From: Corynebacterium ammoniagenes DSM 20306
Lineage (GTDB): Bacteria > Actinomycetota > Actinomycetes > Mycobacteriales > Mycobacteriaceae
Reading direction: 5' to 3'
Length of the DNA: 64,000 nucleotides
Assembly: GCF_001941425.1 (NCBI RefSeq)
Contig: NZ_CP009244.1
Location: 2,666,001-2,730,000 of the forward strand
The number at the start of each line of letters is the position of its first letter. The first letter of the stretch is position 1. Of this stretch, positions 45,020 through 55,053 are shown piece after piece. Made by a program: the position numbers and the translations under genes. Below the pieces are notes generated by a model. That model was given only the letters and a program-made list of their open reading frames with translations, was not told where the DNA came from and did not search any database.

Positions 45020-45085
45020 GCCTCGCTCCCACCGTTAGTCACCGCCGCTTTCACGCGCTTCGGGACGCTACTGTGGGGGCGAGGC
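45020..45085 (+). terminator. hairpin between catA and catB
   Basis: GCCTCGCTCCCAC (45020-45032) pairs with GTGGGGGCGAGGC (45073-45085), 13 bp with one G-U pair, enclosing a 40-nt loop and followed by TTTAG. It may terminate part of catA transcription, favouring catA over catBC. Confidence 0.6.
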
Positions 45086-45112
45086 TTTAGTCATGAAAGG
45101 ACACATAATTAC

Positions 45113-46234
45113 ATGCCAGCACCCATTATTGAAGCTATCGAGACCCGAATATTAGATGTTCCACTAATCCGCCCGCACAAGTTCGCGACCTTTACCGCAA
45201 ACGAGCAACCTATTTTATTAGTACAGGTCAAGCTGTCGGACGGCGCGACGGGATTCGGCGAAGGCGTCGTCCCGGGTGGCGCCTGGTGGGGCGGTGAGAC
45301 GGTAGAGACCATGCAGGCTATCGTCGAAAAGTACCTGACACCAGCCACTATCGGACGCAAGGCTTCAGAAATTTCCGGCATCGTGCACGACTGGGAACGC
45401 CACGTTGCCAATATGCGCTTTGCCAAAGCGGCATTAGAGATTGCGCTTTTCGATGCCTATGCGCGCTCCTTAAACATCCCACTCGCTGACTTATTGGGCG
45501 GCAAGTTCCGCGATAGCCTGGATTGCACGTGGGCATTGGGGGTTTTGCCACTAGAGCAAGCAGTCGCTGAGGTCGAAGAACGCATTGCTTCGCATGGACA
45601 TCAGTCCTTTAAGTTAAAGATGGGCTCTGGCGATCCAGCAACAGATGTCTCCCGCATTGCAGAGCTTGTCGATGCCCTCGAAGGCCGCGTCTCCTTCCGC
45701 ATCGACATCAACGCCCGCTGGGACCGCCTAACTTCCCTACGCTTCCTGCCAGTCCTCGCCGAAGCCGGCGTGGAACTGTTTGAACAGCCAACCCCTGCCG
45801 ATGACCTCGATACCCTGCGTGAGATTACCCAGCGCATTGGCGTTCCCGTCATGGCCGATGAGTCGGTCTGCTCCCCCGCTGACGCGCTCGCCGTGGTCAA
45901 AAAACAAGCTGCCGATGTTGTTGCCATTAAGACCACCAAGCTCGGCGGCCTCATCGAATCCAAAAAGACCGCCGCCATCGCGGAGACCGCCGGTCTCGCC
46001 TGCCACGGCGCCACCTCCTTGGAAGGCCCCTTCGGCACCGCCGCTTCCCTGCACTTCTGCGCCTCAACGCCTGCCGTTACCTACGGCACCGAGCTCTTCG
46101 GCCCCATGCTGCTGAAGGAAACCTACGTCGAAAACGACATCGAGTACCGCGACGGTAAAGTCTTCGTCCCCGAAGGCCCCGGCACCGGCGTCAACCCCGA
46201 CTGGGACCAGATCGACAAGTTCACGCGAAAGTAG
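45113..46234 (+). CDS. catB: muconate cycloisomerase CatB
   Basis: A 373-aa enolase-superfamily enzyme converting cis,cis-muconate to muconolactone. Catalytic Lys169 is in the KLK motif (167-169), metal ligands are Asp198, Glu224 and Asp249, and Lys273 lies in IKTTK. Length is normal. AAAGGA precedes the ATG by 12 nt. Confidence 0.94.
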   Translation: MPAPIIEAIETRILDVPLIRPHKFATFTANEQPILLVQVKLSDGATGFGEGVVPGGAWWGGETVETMQAIVEKYLTPATIGRKASEISGIVHDWERHVANMRFAKAALEIALFDAYARSLNIPLADLLGGKFRDSLDCTWALGVLPLEQAVAEVEERIASHGHQSFKLKMGSGDPATDVSRIAELVDALEGRVSFRIDINARWDRLTSLRFLPVLAEAGVELFEQPTPADDLDTLREITQRIGVPVMADESVCSPADALAVVKKQAADVVAIKTTKLGGLIESKKTAAIAETAGLACHGATSLEGPFGTAASLHFCASTPAVTYGTELFGPMLLKETYVENDIEYRDGKVFVPEGPGTGVNPDWDQIDKFTRK

Positions 46235-46317
46235 CTGAGCAAAGCTCGAGCTCTTTCGCGCCATAGAACGACTATTTCCGTAAGAAAGAAATAACCAACG
46301 AACTAATAAGGAGAACA

Positions 46318-46614
46318 ATGCTGTTTTTAGCCCGTATGGACGTTAACTTCCCTGATTCACTCACCCCTGAACAAACCGCTGACTTCCAGGCCCGCGAGAA
46401 GGAATACTCCGGCAACCTGCAAGAAAAAGGCATCATGCGCGCAATCTGGCGCGTTGTCGGCGAGTACGCCAACTACTCCATCTTTGACGTTGATGACCAC
46501 GATGAGCTCCACACCATCCTCAGCGGCTTCCCCATGTTCAAGTACATGGATGTGAAAATAACCCCGCTATCCAAGCACCCGAACGCGCTGAAGTACTACC
46601 TTCACGAAGGTTAA
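46318..46614 (+). CDS. catC: muconolactone delta-isomerase CatC
   Basis: A 98-aa small decameric isomerase converting muconolactone to 3-oxoadipate enol-lactone. Start MLFLARMDVNFPD and end LSKHPNALKYYLHEG match CatC. TAAGGAGAA lies just before the ATG. Its stop codon lies inside the first of two strong hairpins. Confidence 0.93.
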   Translation: MLFLARMDVNFPDSLTPEQTADFQAREKEYSGNLQEKGIMRAIWRVVGEYANYSIFDVDDHDELHTILSGFPMFKYMDVKITPLSKHPNALKYYLHEG

Positions 46615-46706
46615 ATTCTTGGAGCTAAAGCTCAGAATTTAACCTGAAGAAGTTAACGAAAAGCCCGAGTATCACTGCAGATAAATGCAGGATACTCGGG
46701 CTACTT
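46609..46706. terminator. two tandem hairpins ending catABC and leuS
   Basis: First hairpin: GGTTAAATTCT (46609-46619) with AGAATTTAACC (46634-46644) plus inner GAGCT/AGCTC, overlapping the catC stop. Second: AGCCCGAGTATC (46662-46673) with GATACTCGGGCT (46691-46702) plus inner CTGCA/TGCAG, followed by ACTTTT on the + strand. Together they separate convergent catC and leuS. Confidence 0.88.
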
Positions 46707-46736
46707 TTAAGCCTTTAAAGCAGGGATCGCCCTGAC

Positions 46737-49580
46737 TTATTTCACAACCAAATTGACCATACGGCCAGGAACGTAGATCTTCTTGACCACGTTCTTGCCA
46801 TCGATAAGCGCGACGATCTTTTCATCGGCAAGCGCGGCGGCCAGCACCGTATCCTCGTCGGCGTCTGCTGGGACAGAGACGCGGGATTTGACCTTGCCCA
46901 TGACCTGGATTGGAATCTCAATCTCATCGTCCTTGAGCCACTTCTCATCAAAGGTTGGGAAGTCAACGAAGGTGATGGTGCCGTCGTGACCGAGCTTGTT
47001 CCACAGCTCTTCTGCGATGTGCGGTGCAACGGGCGCAGTCATAATCAATGCTGGCTCAATCGCCGCACGTGGCACGCCCTTACCGTAGTGCTTAGTCAGG
47101 TAGTTGGTGTACTCAATCAACTTCGCCACAGCGGTATTCGCACGCAGATTGTCATAGTCATCGCGAATGCCGGCGATGGTGCGGTTAAGCTGCTTCAAAT
47201 CTTCATCGTTAAGCTCTGCATCCGTTACCGTCAACTCACCGGTATTTTCATCGATGGCCAAACGCCACAAGCGCTGCAAGAAGCGCTGCGCGCCCACGAC
47301 ATCCTTGGTTGCCCACGGACGCGACGTATCCAATGGACCCATGGACATTTCATACACACGCAGGGTATCCGCACCGAATTCAGCACAGAAATCATCCGGG
47401 CCAATCGCGTTCTTTAATGACTTACCCATCTTGCCGTATTCCTGGTTAACCTGCTCACCGTTGTAGAAGAACTTGCCGTCCTTTTCTTCCACATTTTCGG
47501 CAGGCACGTACACGCCGCGGGAATCGGTGTACGCATAGGCCTGGATGTAACCCTGGTTGTACAAACGGCGGTATGGCTCCTTGGAGGAGACATGGCCCAA
47601 GTCATAGAGCACCTTGTGCCAGAAACGCGCGTAGAGCAAGTGCAACACGGCATGCTCCACACCACCGACGTACAAGTCCACGCCACCTGGATCATTCGGG
47701 CCGTGCACCTCTGGGCGCGGGCCAGTCCAGTAGCGCTCATTTTCAATATCTACGACTGCCTCATCATTGACCGGGTCAATGTAGCGCAGCTGGTAGAACG
47801 ACGATCCTGCCCACTGCGGCATGACATTGGCATCCCGGTAGTAGGTCTTTGTCCCGTCACCCAGATCCAGCTCAACCTTGATCCACTCCTCGGCCTTTGC
47901 CAAAGGTGGCTGTGGCTCAGAATCAGCATCTTCCGGATCAAAGGACACCGGCTGGTAGTCCTCGACCTCAGGCAGTTCAATCGGCAGCATGGACTCCGGC
48001 AGGGCGTGTGCCTGGCCGTCTTCGTCATAGACGATCGGGAAAGGCTCACCCCAGTAGCGTTGGCGGGCAAAGAGCCAATCGCGCAGCTTGTACTGGATTT
48101 TCTCCACGCCCAAGCCCTTGTCTTCCAACCACTCAATGGTTCGGACAATTGCGTCTTGTTTGCTCAGGCCATTGATATCAAGTCCGTCATCATTAGCGGA
48201 GTTAACCACCGTGCCCTCGCCGGTATATGCCTCTTGGGTGATGTCACCGCCGGCGACAACCTCCGTAATGGGCAGCTCAAACTCGGTGGCGAACTCATAG
48301 TCACGGGTATCGTGCGCCGGAACGGCCATAATCGCGCCGGTACCGTAGCCCATCAGCACGTAGTCACCAATGAAGATAGGAATCTGCTTGCCATTGACCG
48401 GGTTGGTGGCATAAGCACCGATGAAGACACCGGTCTTTTCCTTATTCTCTTGGCGCTCCAGCTCCGTCTTCGACGCAATATCTTTCAGGTAAGAAGCAAT
48501 CGCCTCTTGTGGATTGGTCTTGCCATAGGTCCACTTGGTGTTGATATCCGCGCCGTAGTCTTCAGTGCTGGCCAATTCCTTGACCAGCTCATGCTCCGGT
48601 GCCAGCACCATGTATTCCGCACCAAAAAGTGTATCTGGACGAGTGGTAAATACCTTGATGTCATGGCCTTGAGTATCAAAAGTAACCTCTGCACCGCGGG
48701 AGCGGCCAATCCAGTTGCGCTGCATGGACTTGACCTTCTCGGTCCAATCCAGCAGCTCCAAGTCATCTAATAAACGATCTGCGTAGGCGGTAATGCGCAT
48801 CATCCACTGGCTGAGGTTTTTGCGAAAGACCGGGAAATTACCGCGATCCGAACGACCATCAGCGGTTACTTCCTCATTCGCCAACACGGTACCCAAACCT
48901 GGGCACCAGTTCACGGTGGAATTAGATAGGTACACCAGACGGAACTCATCAACTGCCTTGGCCTGCTCAGCCTTGCTCAGCTGGTTATAATCCGCCCCAT
49001 CCTGGGTGGTGCGCGTTCCGGCCTCTAATTCCTCGATGAGCTCGGAGATTGGACGCGCCTTATCCTGCTTTTCATCAAACCAGGCATTGTAAATCTGCAG
49101 GAAGATCCACTGGGTCCACTTATAAAATTCTGGATCCGTCGTGGCCACCGAACGACGCTGATCATGGCCCAACCCCAACATGCCCAGCTGACGACGCATA
49201 TTTTCAATATTGGACATCGTCGTCGTGCGTGGGTGCGTGCCAGTTTGGATGGCGTACTGCTCCGCCGGCAGGCCAAAGGCGTCATAACCTAAAGTGTGCA
49301 AAACGTTTTTGCCCAGCATGCGGTTATAGCGCGCAAAGACGTCCGTGGCGATATAGCCCAGTGGGTGCCCTACGTGAAGACCCGCACCGGAGGGATAAGG
49401 GAACATGTCTTGGACAAAGAGCTTGTCCTTAGGCAGTGGCTTATCGGATGCTAATTTCCCCACTGGGTTGGCGGCATTAAAGGTGCCATTATCAATCCAG
49501 TACTTTTGCCAACGCTGCTCAATCTTATTCGCCAGCTCAGGGGTATAGCGGTGCGTAGTGCTTTCACTAGGGTTCGTCAT
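46737..49580 (-). CDS. leuS: leucyl-tRNA synthetase LeuS
   Basis: A 947-aa class I synthetase. The HIGH-type motif is in [16 protein letters not shown], the CP1 editing domain spans roughly residues 260-470, and the KMSKS motif appears as KMGKS ([17 protein letters not shown]), a form common in actinobacteria. The C-terminal anticodon-binding domain is complete. TAGACT (minus strand, 49594-49589) ends 8 nt before the ATG with no Shine-Dalgarno, so the mRNA is probably leaderless. It is an essential gene embedded between catabolic regions. Confidence 0.96.
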   Translation of the reverse strand: MTNPSESTTHRYTPELANKIEQRWQKYWIDNGTFNAANPVGKLASDKPLPKDKLFVQDMFPYPSGAGLHVGHPLGYIATDVFARYNRMLGKNVLHTLGYDAFGLPAEQYAIQTGTHPRTTTMSNIENMRRQLGMLGLGHDQRRSVATTDPEFYKWTQWIFLQIYNAWFDEKQDKARPISELIEELEAGTRTTQDGADYNQLSKAEQAKAVDEFRLVYLSNSTVNWCPGLGTVLANEEVTADGRSDRGNFPVFRKNLSQWMMRITAYADRLLDDLELLDWTEKVKSMQRNWIGRSRGAEVTFDTQGHDIKVFTTRPDTLFGAEYMVLAPEHELVKELASTEDYGADINTKWTYGKTNPQEAIASYLKDIASKTELERQENKEKTGVFIGAYATNPVNGKQIPIFIGDYVLMGYGTGAIMAVPAHDTRDYEFATEFELPITEVVAGGDITQEAYTGEGTVVNSANDDGLDINGLSKQDAIVRTIEWLEDKGLGVEKIQYKLRDWLFARQRYWGEPFPIVYDEDGQAHALPESMLPIELPEVEDYQPVSFDPEDADSEPQPPLAKAEEWIKVELDLGDGTKTYYRDANVMPQWAGSSFYQLRYIDPVNDEAVVDIENERYWTGPRPEVHGPNDPGGVDLYVGGVEHAVLHLLYARFWHKVLYDLGHVSSKEPYRRLYNQGYIQAYAYTDSRGVYVPAENVEEKDGKFFYNGEQVNQEYGKMGKSLKNAIGPDDFCAEFGADTLRVYEMSMGPLDTSRPWATKDVVGAQRFLQRLWRLAIDENTGELTVTDAELNDEDLKQLNRTIAGIRDDYDNLRANTAVAKLIEYTNYLTKHYGKGVPRAAIEPALIMTAPVAPHIAEELWNKLGHDGTITFVDFPTFDEKWLKDDEIEIPIQVMGKVKSRVSVPADADEDTVLAAALADEKIVALIDGKNVVKKIYVPGRMVNLVVK

Positions 49581-49594
49581 AGCATCATAGTCTA

Positions 49595-50033
49595 GTAGGT
49601 CATCCCACCTGCAGCGTAAGTTGGTTAGCTTCGAACCAACAGATGGCTACTTTACTTCGCCCGCGGTCTCCATCGTGAGACTTTCGCCCATCCGAGCTTC
49701 CCATCATTTCTGCCCCGATCCGAATAAGTGATCAAGTCAACACTACCCCGCGCTAATTCTTTACAACCTCTCCGCTTACACGCTGCGATTGCTTCAAATG
49801 CGCAGGCTAGCTCGGGTTTAATGGTGTGAAAATATGGATTACCAACACCGGTAAATGTTTTATTTCTTTACAAAATTAACCTTGATTCTCTGTGTTTGCT
49901 GGCAATTCACTTAATCTTACCTGTCCAGTTACTTACGGTCTCTAAGGTTCGATGTGTTCGCCCGCGTGCCCGTGCCGACGCGCACGCTCAGGGCGGTTCT
50001 TTCGTTCATTCTTAGTGTTTCAAGGAAAACTAC
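49595..50033. other. long intergenic region between leuS and the phosphatase gene
   Basis: About 440 bp without a credible gene. It is A+T-richer than its surroundings, especially 49840-49940. It must hold the phosphatase promoter; the sequence TTCACTTAATCTTACCTG near 49905-49922 could contain regulatory repeats, but I see no clear operator or terminator. Confidence 0.4.
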
Positions 50034-51623
50034 GTGCCTATTTTCTCTCGCGTTCTACGCACCGGAACTGCTATCGCTGCTGGTCTGGCTATTTCTACTA
50101 CCGTTGTGGCCCCTGCATCTGCGCAGGAGTCCGCTGGCCCGAAAAACATCATCTACATGATCGGTGATGGCATGGGCTACAACCACATCGCCTATAACAA
50201 CTTGTTTGAATCCGGTCAATCCAAGTACCTGGTCGACGGTGAGTTTGGCTCCGACGACATTAAGGAAAGCGAAGGCAACTCTGTCCAGTCCTACGAGGAT
50301 TTCAACCGTTTATCCATGACCTCCTTCCCCATGGGTGGCAGCTACGACGCGAAGCAGGCCTGGGCGGATCATGACTACGTCAGCCAAGGGCTAGTGACCG
50401 ACTCCGCTGCGGCAGGTACCGCAATGGCAACTGGCTCCAAGGTCGAAAATGGTGTTTTGGGCATGTCTAACTATGGCCATGCCATGGAAAATATCTCTGA
50501 GGTTGCCAAGAAGCAGGGCAAGGCGGCAGGTGTTGTCTCCTCTGTTCCGTTCTCCCACGCCACCCCGGCGGCCTTCGCGGCGCACAATAAAAACCGTAAT
50601 GCCTATGGCGAAATCGCTAAAGAGATGTTCGAGTCCGACTTGGACGTCATCATGGGCGCAGGGCACCCGCTTTACGATGACAACAACACGCTCTTAGACA
50701 CCCCGTCCTATGGCTACATCGACAAGCCTGAGTTTGATGCTTTGGCTTCTGGTGAATCCGACTGGGAGTTTATGGAAAACACCGAGCAATTCGAAGCATT
50801 GGCTAATGGTGATGTCACTGAAGGCGAGAAGTACTTCGGCATCCCTCAGGTTGCCTCTACCCTGCAGCAGGCACGTGCGGGCGATGAAAACTCCACACCG
50901 TCTAGCGACCCGCAAAATGACGTGGTGGATCTACCAACTATGACCACGGGTGCGTTAAACGTCTTGGGCCAAGATGAAGATGGCTTCTCCGTCATGATTG
51001 AAGGTGGCGCTATTGACTGGACTGGTCACGCCAACCAGTCCGCGCGCGAGATTGAAGAAATGCAGGACTTCAACGCATCTGTTGATGCTGCTATTGAATG
51101 GGTGGAGACCAACTCCAACTGGGATGAAACCTTGTTGATTGTCACTGCGGACCACGAAACCGGCTATCTGTCTGGCGTCAATGAGCCAGATGAGAGCAAG
51201 TGGAATGCAATGGAAGGCAATGCCTCTAGCCTGCCTTCTCACCAGTGGTACTCAGGCGGCCACACCAACCAGGTAGTCCCCTTCTTCTTCAAGGGTGCTG
51301 GTGCAGCCGATATCCAGGCGCAGGCAACTAATATCGACCCCGTGCGCGGCAGCTACATCGATAACACCGACGTTGCCAACTTGGTCAAGGAAACCTGGTG
51401 GACCGGCACCAGCAACGATGATGACAATAAGGAACCAGATGCTCCTGCCGGTTCGAGTGGCTCATCGAACCTCTCCTCCAGCAACTCCGGCCTCGTCTCT
51501 GGCCTAGCAGGCGCTGGCATTGTTGCCACCATCATCGGCGCTATCGCAGCGTTGGCACAGTCGCTGGGCGTAGTCTCCGTGGACACCTCTGCTATTGACC
51601 GCCTGATTCGTCAATTCATGTAG
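50034..51623 (+). CDS. secreted alkaline phosphatase with C-terminal hydrophobic anchor
   Basis: A 529-aa alkaline phosphatase. The Sec signal peptide ends at AlaSerAla30 before QES. The metal Asp is in MIGDGMG, the nucleophile Ser124 is in TDSAAAGTAMATG, and later metal ligands are in GGAIDWTGHANQ, TADHETG and GGHTNQ. After a low-complexity linker (EPDAPAGSSGSSNLSSSNSG) a hydrophobic helix (about 486-516) may anchor the enzyme in the membrane. It releases phosphate from organic esters outside the cell; phosphate control is likely but not shown. GTG start with AAGGAAAA upstream. Confidence 0.88.
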   Translation: MPIFSRVLRTGTAIAAGLAISTTVVAPASAQESAGPKNIIYMIGDGMGYNHIAYNNLFESGQSKYLVDGEFGSDDIKESEGNSVQSYEDFNRLSMTSFPMGGSYDAKQAWADHDYVSQGLVTDSAAAGTAMATGSKVENGVLGMSNYGHAMENISEVAKKQGKAAGVVSSVPFSHATPAAFAAHNKNRNAYGEIAKEMFESDLDVIMGAGHPLYDDNNTLLDTPSYGYIDKPEFDALASGESDWEFMENTEQFEALANGDVTEGEKYFGIPQVASTLQQARAGDENSTPSSDPQNDVVDLPTMTTGALNVLGQDEDGFSVMIEGGAIDWTGHANQSAREIEEMQDFNASVDAAIEWVETNSNWDETLLIVTADHETGYLSGVNEPDESKWNAMEGNASSLPSHQWYSGGHTNQVVPFFFKGAGAADIQAQATNIDPVRGSYIDNTDVANLVKETWWTGTSNDDDNKEPDAPAGSSGSSNLSSSNSGLVSGLAGAGIVATIIGAIAALAQSLGVVSVDTSAIDRLIRQFM

Positions 51624-51657
51624 CTACCTTTGCCTAGCCGATGTCTAGGCGCAGGAA

Positions 51658-51695
51658 ATTAAACCACCGTGTTCTTAAGGGCACGGTGGTTTAAT
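51658..51695. terminator. 14-bp perfect hairpin after the phosphatase gene
   Basis: ATTAAACCACCGTG (51658-51671) and CACGGTGGTTTAAT (51682-51695) pair perfectly. A weaker GCCTAG/CTAGGC hairpin precedes it near 51632-51649. The stem ends 7 nt before the MOSC start codon, so it also overlaps the promoter or leader of that gene. Confidence 0.75.
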
Positions 51696-51701
51696 GGTTG
51701 C

Positions 51702-52376
51702 ATGAGCTCTCCCCTTGTTCTTTCCACAAATATTGCTGTCGTCCGTGAAAACGCTGCTGGTACCTATAGCCACACCGGGATTGACAAGGTTACTGTGGAG
51801 TCCATCTCCGTGTCAGCACCTGGCCCGAAATACGGTGATGGCTCCGGTGTAGCCGGTGATTTCATTGGCGATGACAAACACCATGGCGGTGCAGATAAGG
51901 CGGTGTACGCCTTTTCTCGGGAAGAACTTGATTTCTGGGCCCAAGAATTAGGCCGGCCTCTCCCCGATGGTTCTTTTGGTGAAAACCTCACCACGCAGGG
52001 CATTGATCTTGCTCAACTGATTATCAACCAGCGAGTGCGCATTGGCACCACGGTTCTGGAAGTATCCGTACCGCGCTCCCCATGCGCAACCTTTGCCGCC
52101 TGGTTGGATGAGAAAGGCTGGGTGAAAACGTTTACTCATCGCGGCGATTGCGGAGCGTATTTCCGCGTGATTACACCGGGCGATATTTCTCCCGGCGATA
52201 AGCTAATTCCCGAAGAAGCTCCTGCACATGGCGTGACGATGGCCGAGGCTTTTGCCGTAAAAATGGGCGGTAAAGACAAGTTGGCCAAAGTCGTCAACGC
52301 GCACTGCCTGCCCGGACACCACCATGAGCAACTAGCCAACCGGCTAGAACGCGAAAAGGCCAAGGCATCGCGATAG
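51702..52376 (+). CDS. MOSC domain-containing protein (YiiM-like)
   Basis: A 224-aa molybdenum-cofactor sulfurase C-terminal domain protein. The motif DFIGDDKHHGGADKAVYAFSREEL and FGENLTTQGI are typical, and the conserved Cys is in VPRSPCATFAAWL. YiiM-type proteins act with molybdopterin in reducing N-hydroxylated compounds. I chose ATG 51702 (MSSPLVLSTN); the extension to 51669 lies inside the preceding hairpin. No Shine-Dalgarno is visible. Confidence 0.82.
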   Translation: MSSPLVLSTNIAVVRENAAGTYSHTGIDKVTVESISVSAPGPKYGDGSGVAGDFIGDDKHHGGADKAVYAFSREELDFWAQELGRPLPDGSFGENLTTQGIDLAQLIINQRVRIGTTVLEVSVPRSPCATFAAWLDEKGWVKTFTHRGDCGAYFRVITPGDISPGDKLIPEEAPAHGVTMAEAFAVKMGGKDKLAKVVNAHCLPGHHHEQLANRLEREKAKASR

Positions 52377-52416
52377 CCCGGCTAACACAAAGCACGTAGC
52401 CAGGATATCAATAATC

Positions 52417-52445
52417 CCCCGATGGTGACGTACGCACTATCGGGG
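52417..52445. terminator. bidirectional terminator between MOSC and ALDH genes
   Basis: CCCCGATGGTG (52417-52427) pairs with CACTATCGGGG (52435-52445) with one mismatch around a 7-nt loop. It lies between convergent genes. Confidence 0.7.
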
Positions 52446-52468
52446 AATTTAGCTCTTGAGCAGGGGTT

Positions 52469-53881
52469 TTAGCCGTTCACAACGTGCGGGTAGGCCACGC
52501 CCTTGAGGCCTTCGATGCCGAATTCGAGACCGTAGCCAGAATTCTTCATACCACCGAATGGAATTCGCGGGTCAACGGTTCCGTGGGCATTAATCCAGGT
52601 CGTACCGGCTTCAAGTTCAGCAGCAACCTCGAGTGCACGCTCACGGTCAGCAGACCACACGGAAGAACCAAGGCCCACATCCAAAGCATTGGCCATTTCA
52701 ATAGCTTCATCCAGCGTGGAGTACTTGATAATCGGCAGCGCTGGGCCAAATTGCTCTTCTGCAACCAAAGGGTTGTCGTTATCAATGTCGGAGACCAAGG
52801 TAGTCGGGTAGAAGTAGCCGGGCTGATCATAGTCCGGATCGCCACCGGTGAGAATGCGGGCACCGCCGTCTTTTGCTTCCTTGACCAGGCGATCGACGAT
52901 ATCGAACTGCTGCCTATTTTGCAGTGGGCCCAGGACGTTTTCTTCTTCGAGACCAACACCCATGGGCATATTCTTGGACACCTCGACCAGAGCCTCCACG
53001 ACATCGTCGTAAATAGACTCTGGAACGTACAGGCGCTTCATGGCTGCACAGGTTTGACCGGTGTTGATAAACGCGCCCCAGAATAGGCCTTCGGCGATTT
53101 CCTTCGGGTTGACATCGTCAAGCACGATACCGGCATCATTGCCGCCGAGCTCCAGCGTCACACGCGCCAGGGAAGCAGCGGTGGATTCTAGAATCCGGCG
53201 TCCGGTTTCCGTCGAGCCGGTGAACATGATCTTATCGATACCAGCATTAGCAGAAAGCGCACCGCCGACATCGCCACCGCCGGTGACAACATTGAGCACG
53301 TCTTCTGGCAGAACGGTGTTAATGACCTTGACCAGGGCAAGAACGGATAGTGGGGTGTACTCGGATGGCTTGAGCACCACGGTGTTACCCATGCGCAGGG
53401 CTGCGGCGAACTGCCAGACAGAAATCATCATTGGCCAGTTCCACGGGCCAATCGCGCCGACCACGCCGAGCGGACGGTAGTAGATCTTTGCGGTGGTCTC
53501 ACCATCTTCAACAACGGTGTGGTCAGGGGAGTCAAAGCTTGCTGTCACGCGCAGCCAGGACGAACATGCGCCAACCTCAAAGCGTGCGTTGGGTCCGTTG
53601 AGTGGCTTGCCCTGCTCACGTGAGAGCAGTTCTGCCAGTGGTTCTGCCGCGGCATCGACCGCATCTGCAGCAGCTACAAGCAGTTCATTGCGCTTTTCTT
53701 CGCCGAGCTTTGCCCATGCCTTCTGGGCATCACGTGCACGCTGCACAGCGGCATCCATATCTTCTGGAGTACCAGATGGGGCAATACCCACGACCTCACC
53801 GGTCGCGGGGTTTTTCACCTCATCGCCGGATTCTGCGACGATGGAAGAAAGTAGGGAATCATAGGTATCGAACTGGGTCAC
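52469..53881 (-). CDS. NAD(P)-dependent aldehyde dehydrogenase
   Basis: A 470-aa aldehyde dehydrogenase. The catalytic Glu is in LELGGNDAG, the Cys in NTGQTCAAMKRLYV, and GPWNWPMMISVWQFAAALRMGNTVVLKPSEYTPL forms the cofactor site. The substrate cannot be read. It diverges from an AraC-family regulator across 144 bp, an arrangement like feaB/feaR (phenylacetaldehyde dehydrogenase and its activator), and phenylacetaldehyde oxidation would feed the paa pathway; this is inference. AAAGGAG precedes the ATG. Confidence 0.85.
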   Translation of the reverse strand: MTQFDTYDSLLSSIVAESGDEVKNPATGEVVGIAPSGTPEDMDAAVQRARDAQKAWAKLGEEKRNELLVAAADAVDAAAEPLAELLSREQGKPLNGPNARFEVGACSSWLRVTASFDSPDHTVVEDGETTAKIYYRPLGVVGAIGPWNWPMMISVWQFAAALRMGNTVVLKPSEYTPLSVLALVKVINTVLPEDVLNVVTGGGDVGGALSANAGIDKIMFTGSTETGRRILESTAASLARVTLELGGNDAGIVLDDVNPKEIAEGLFWGAFINTGQTCAAMKRLYVPESIYDDVVEALVEVSKNMPMGVGLEEENVLGPLQNRQQFDIVDRLVKEAKDGGARILTGGDPDYDQPGYFYPTTLVSDIDNDNPLVAEEQFGPALPIIKYSTLDEAIEMANALDVGLGSSVWSADRERALEVAAELEAGTTWINAHGTVDPRIPFGGMKNSGYGLEFGIEGLKGVAYPHVVNG

Positions 53882-54025
53882 GACAAGCTCCTTTGAAGTA
53901 GGTAACCGTGGAAAATACGCCTACATCTAGGATATAGATCACGCAGATAATTTATTGTGTTTGCGCGCACGTTAGTTGTTGCTGAATGTGGACCCTGCAG
54001 TCTAATTGAGCGATATAGTTGTCTT

Positions 54026-54961
54026 ATGCCGCAACTACCTGCTTCGATCCTGGACCTGACACGGTGGAGGAGTGCCTCAAACGAGGCCTTTGGGAAGCTT
54101 GATATCGAGGCAGAAACCCCAGCAGAGTTTCAGGTCGAGCTCAAAACCGCCACTGCCGGGGATGTGTCGCTATTTGATATGCGCACCAAGCCCCACACAG
54201 TTACTCGGCGCGCGGAAGATATCCCCGACGGTGATATCCCGTATTGCAAGCTGAGTTTGCAGATGCACGGCAGCTCAACCATGCGCCAAGACGGGCGTGA
54301 ATGCACGCTGGAACCAGGGGACTTAGCCTTATATGTCACCCAGCGGCCCTATCAATTGGAGTATGGCCATGACCAGCACTCGCTCGTGGTGTTATTTCCG
54401 CAAAGCTACCTGCATTTAACTCCGGCCCAGCTCGGTGCGATTACCGCTCGCACGGTGTCGCGCGAGCACGGCCTGGGGCGCGTGATGGTGCCGCTATTTG
54501 AGCAGTTGGCGGAAAATATTGAAGTCTTAGAAGGTCCGCACGCAGTAGCACTGCTGCAGTCAGCGCTGAATATGCTGGTCACTGTCTTTGCCTCGGAGCT
54601 GGACGCACAGCCCGGAATGGATGCGGACAACCTGTTATTTCACCAAGCCCAGCAGTACATCCAACACAACCTTCATGATCCGGAACTTGGTCCGCAATCT
54701 ATTGCCAACGCGTTGTTTATCAGCGTTCGGCAACTGCACTCACGGTTTTCGGCGCAAAAGACCACGGTGGGTGCCTACATCCGCGCGCAGCGCCTAGAGC
54801 GCATCCGCGCAGATCTTGCCAACCCGGTGATGAAAGCCGACTCGATTTCGACAATTTCCGCGCGCTATGGCTTACATGACGCCTCGCAAGTATCTCGAGC
54901 GTTTAAGGCGGAATTTCGTGAGTCACCCAGTGCATTTCGCGCGCGAGTCCTGGGGCAATAG
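54026..54961 (+). CDS. AraC-family transcriptional regulator
   Basis: A 311-aa activator. The N-terminal half is a cupin-like effector domain of the AraC_binding_2 type (SLQMHGSSTMRQDGRECTLEPGDLALYVTQRPYQLEY), and the C-terminal ~100 residues are a double HTH (GPQSIANALFISVRQLHSRFSAQKTTVGAYIRAQRLERIRADL; ISARYGLHDASQVSRAFKAEF). It should activate the divergent aldehyde dehydrogenase gene. TATAGT (54014-54019) ends 6 nt before the ATG, with no Shine-Dalgarno, so it is probably leaderless. The frame upstream to 53957 is not used on this view. Confidence 0.82.
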   Translation: MPQLPASILDLTRWRSASNEAFGKLDIEAETPAEFQVELKTATAGDVSLFDMRTKPHTVTRRAEDIPDGDIPYCKLSLQMHGSSTMRQDGRECTLEPGDLALYVTQRPYQLEYGHDQHSLVVLFPQSYLHLTPAQLGAITARTVSREHGLGRVMVPLFEQLAENIEVLEGPHAVALLQSALNMLVTVFASELDAQPGMDADNLLFHQAQQYIQHNLHDPELGPQSIANALFISVRQLHSRFSAQKTTVGAYIRAQRLERIRADLANPVMKADSISTISARYGLHDASQVSRAFKAEFRESPSAFRARVLGQ

Positions 54962-54981
54962 GCGTATCTGGGCAAAAGGAA

Positions 54982-55013
54982 ATCCGCGCACAGCTGAGAG
55001 CAAATGCGCGGAT
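54982..55013. terminator. terminator of the hpa operon and the AraC gene
   Basis: ATCCGCGCA (54982-54990) and TGCGCGGAT (55005-55013) are perfect 9-bp arms. On the minus strand the stem is followed by TTTCCTTTT, fitting an intrinsic terminator for the hpa operon. Confidence 0.75.
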
Positions 55014-55053
55014 GGCGGCCCTCCAGCCCGAAGGCTAGGGGAGTCTACTGCGA

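Noticed and set aside
47592..48770. 392-aa open frame antisense to leuS
   Set aside because: Shadow of a conserved synthetase with no family pattern and no initiation signals.
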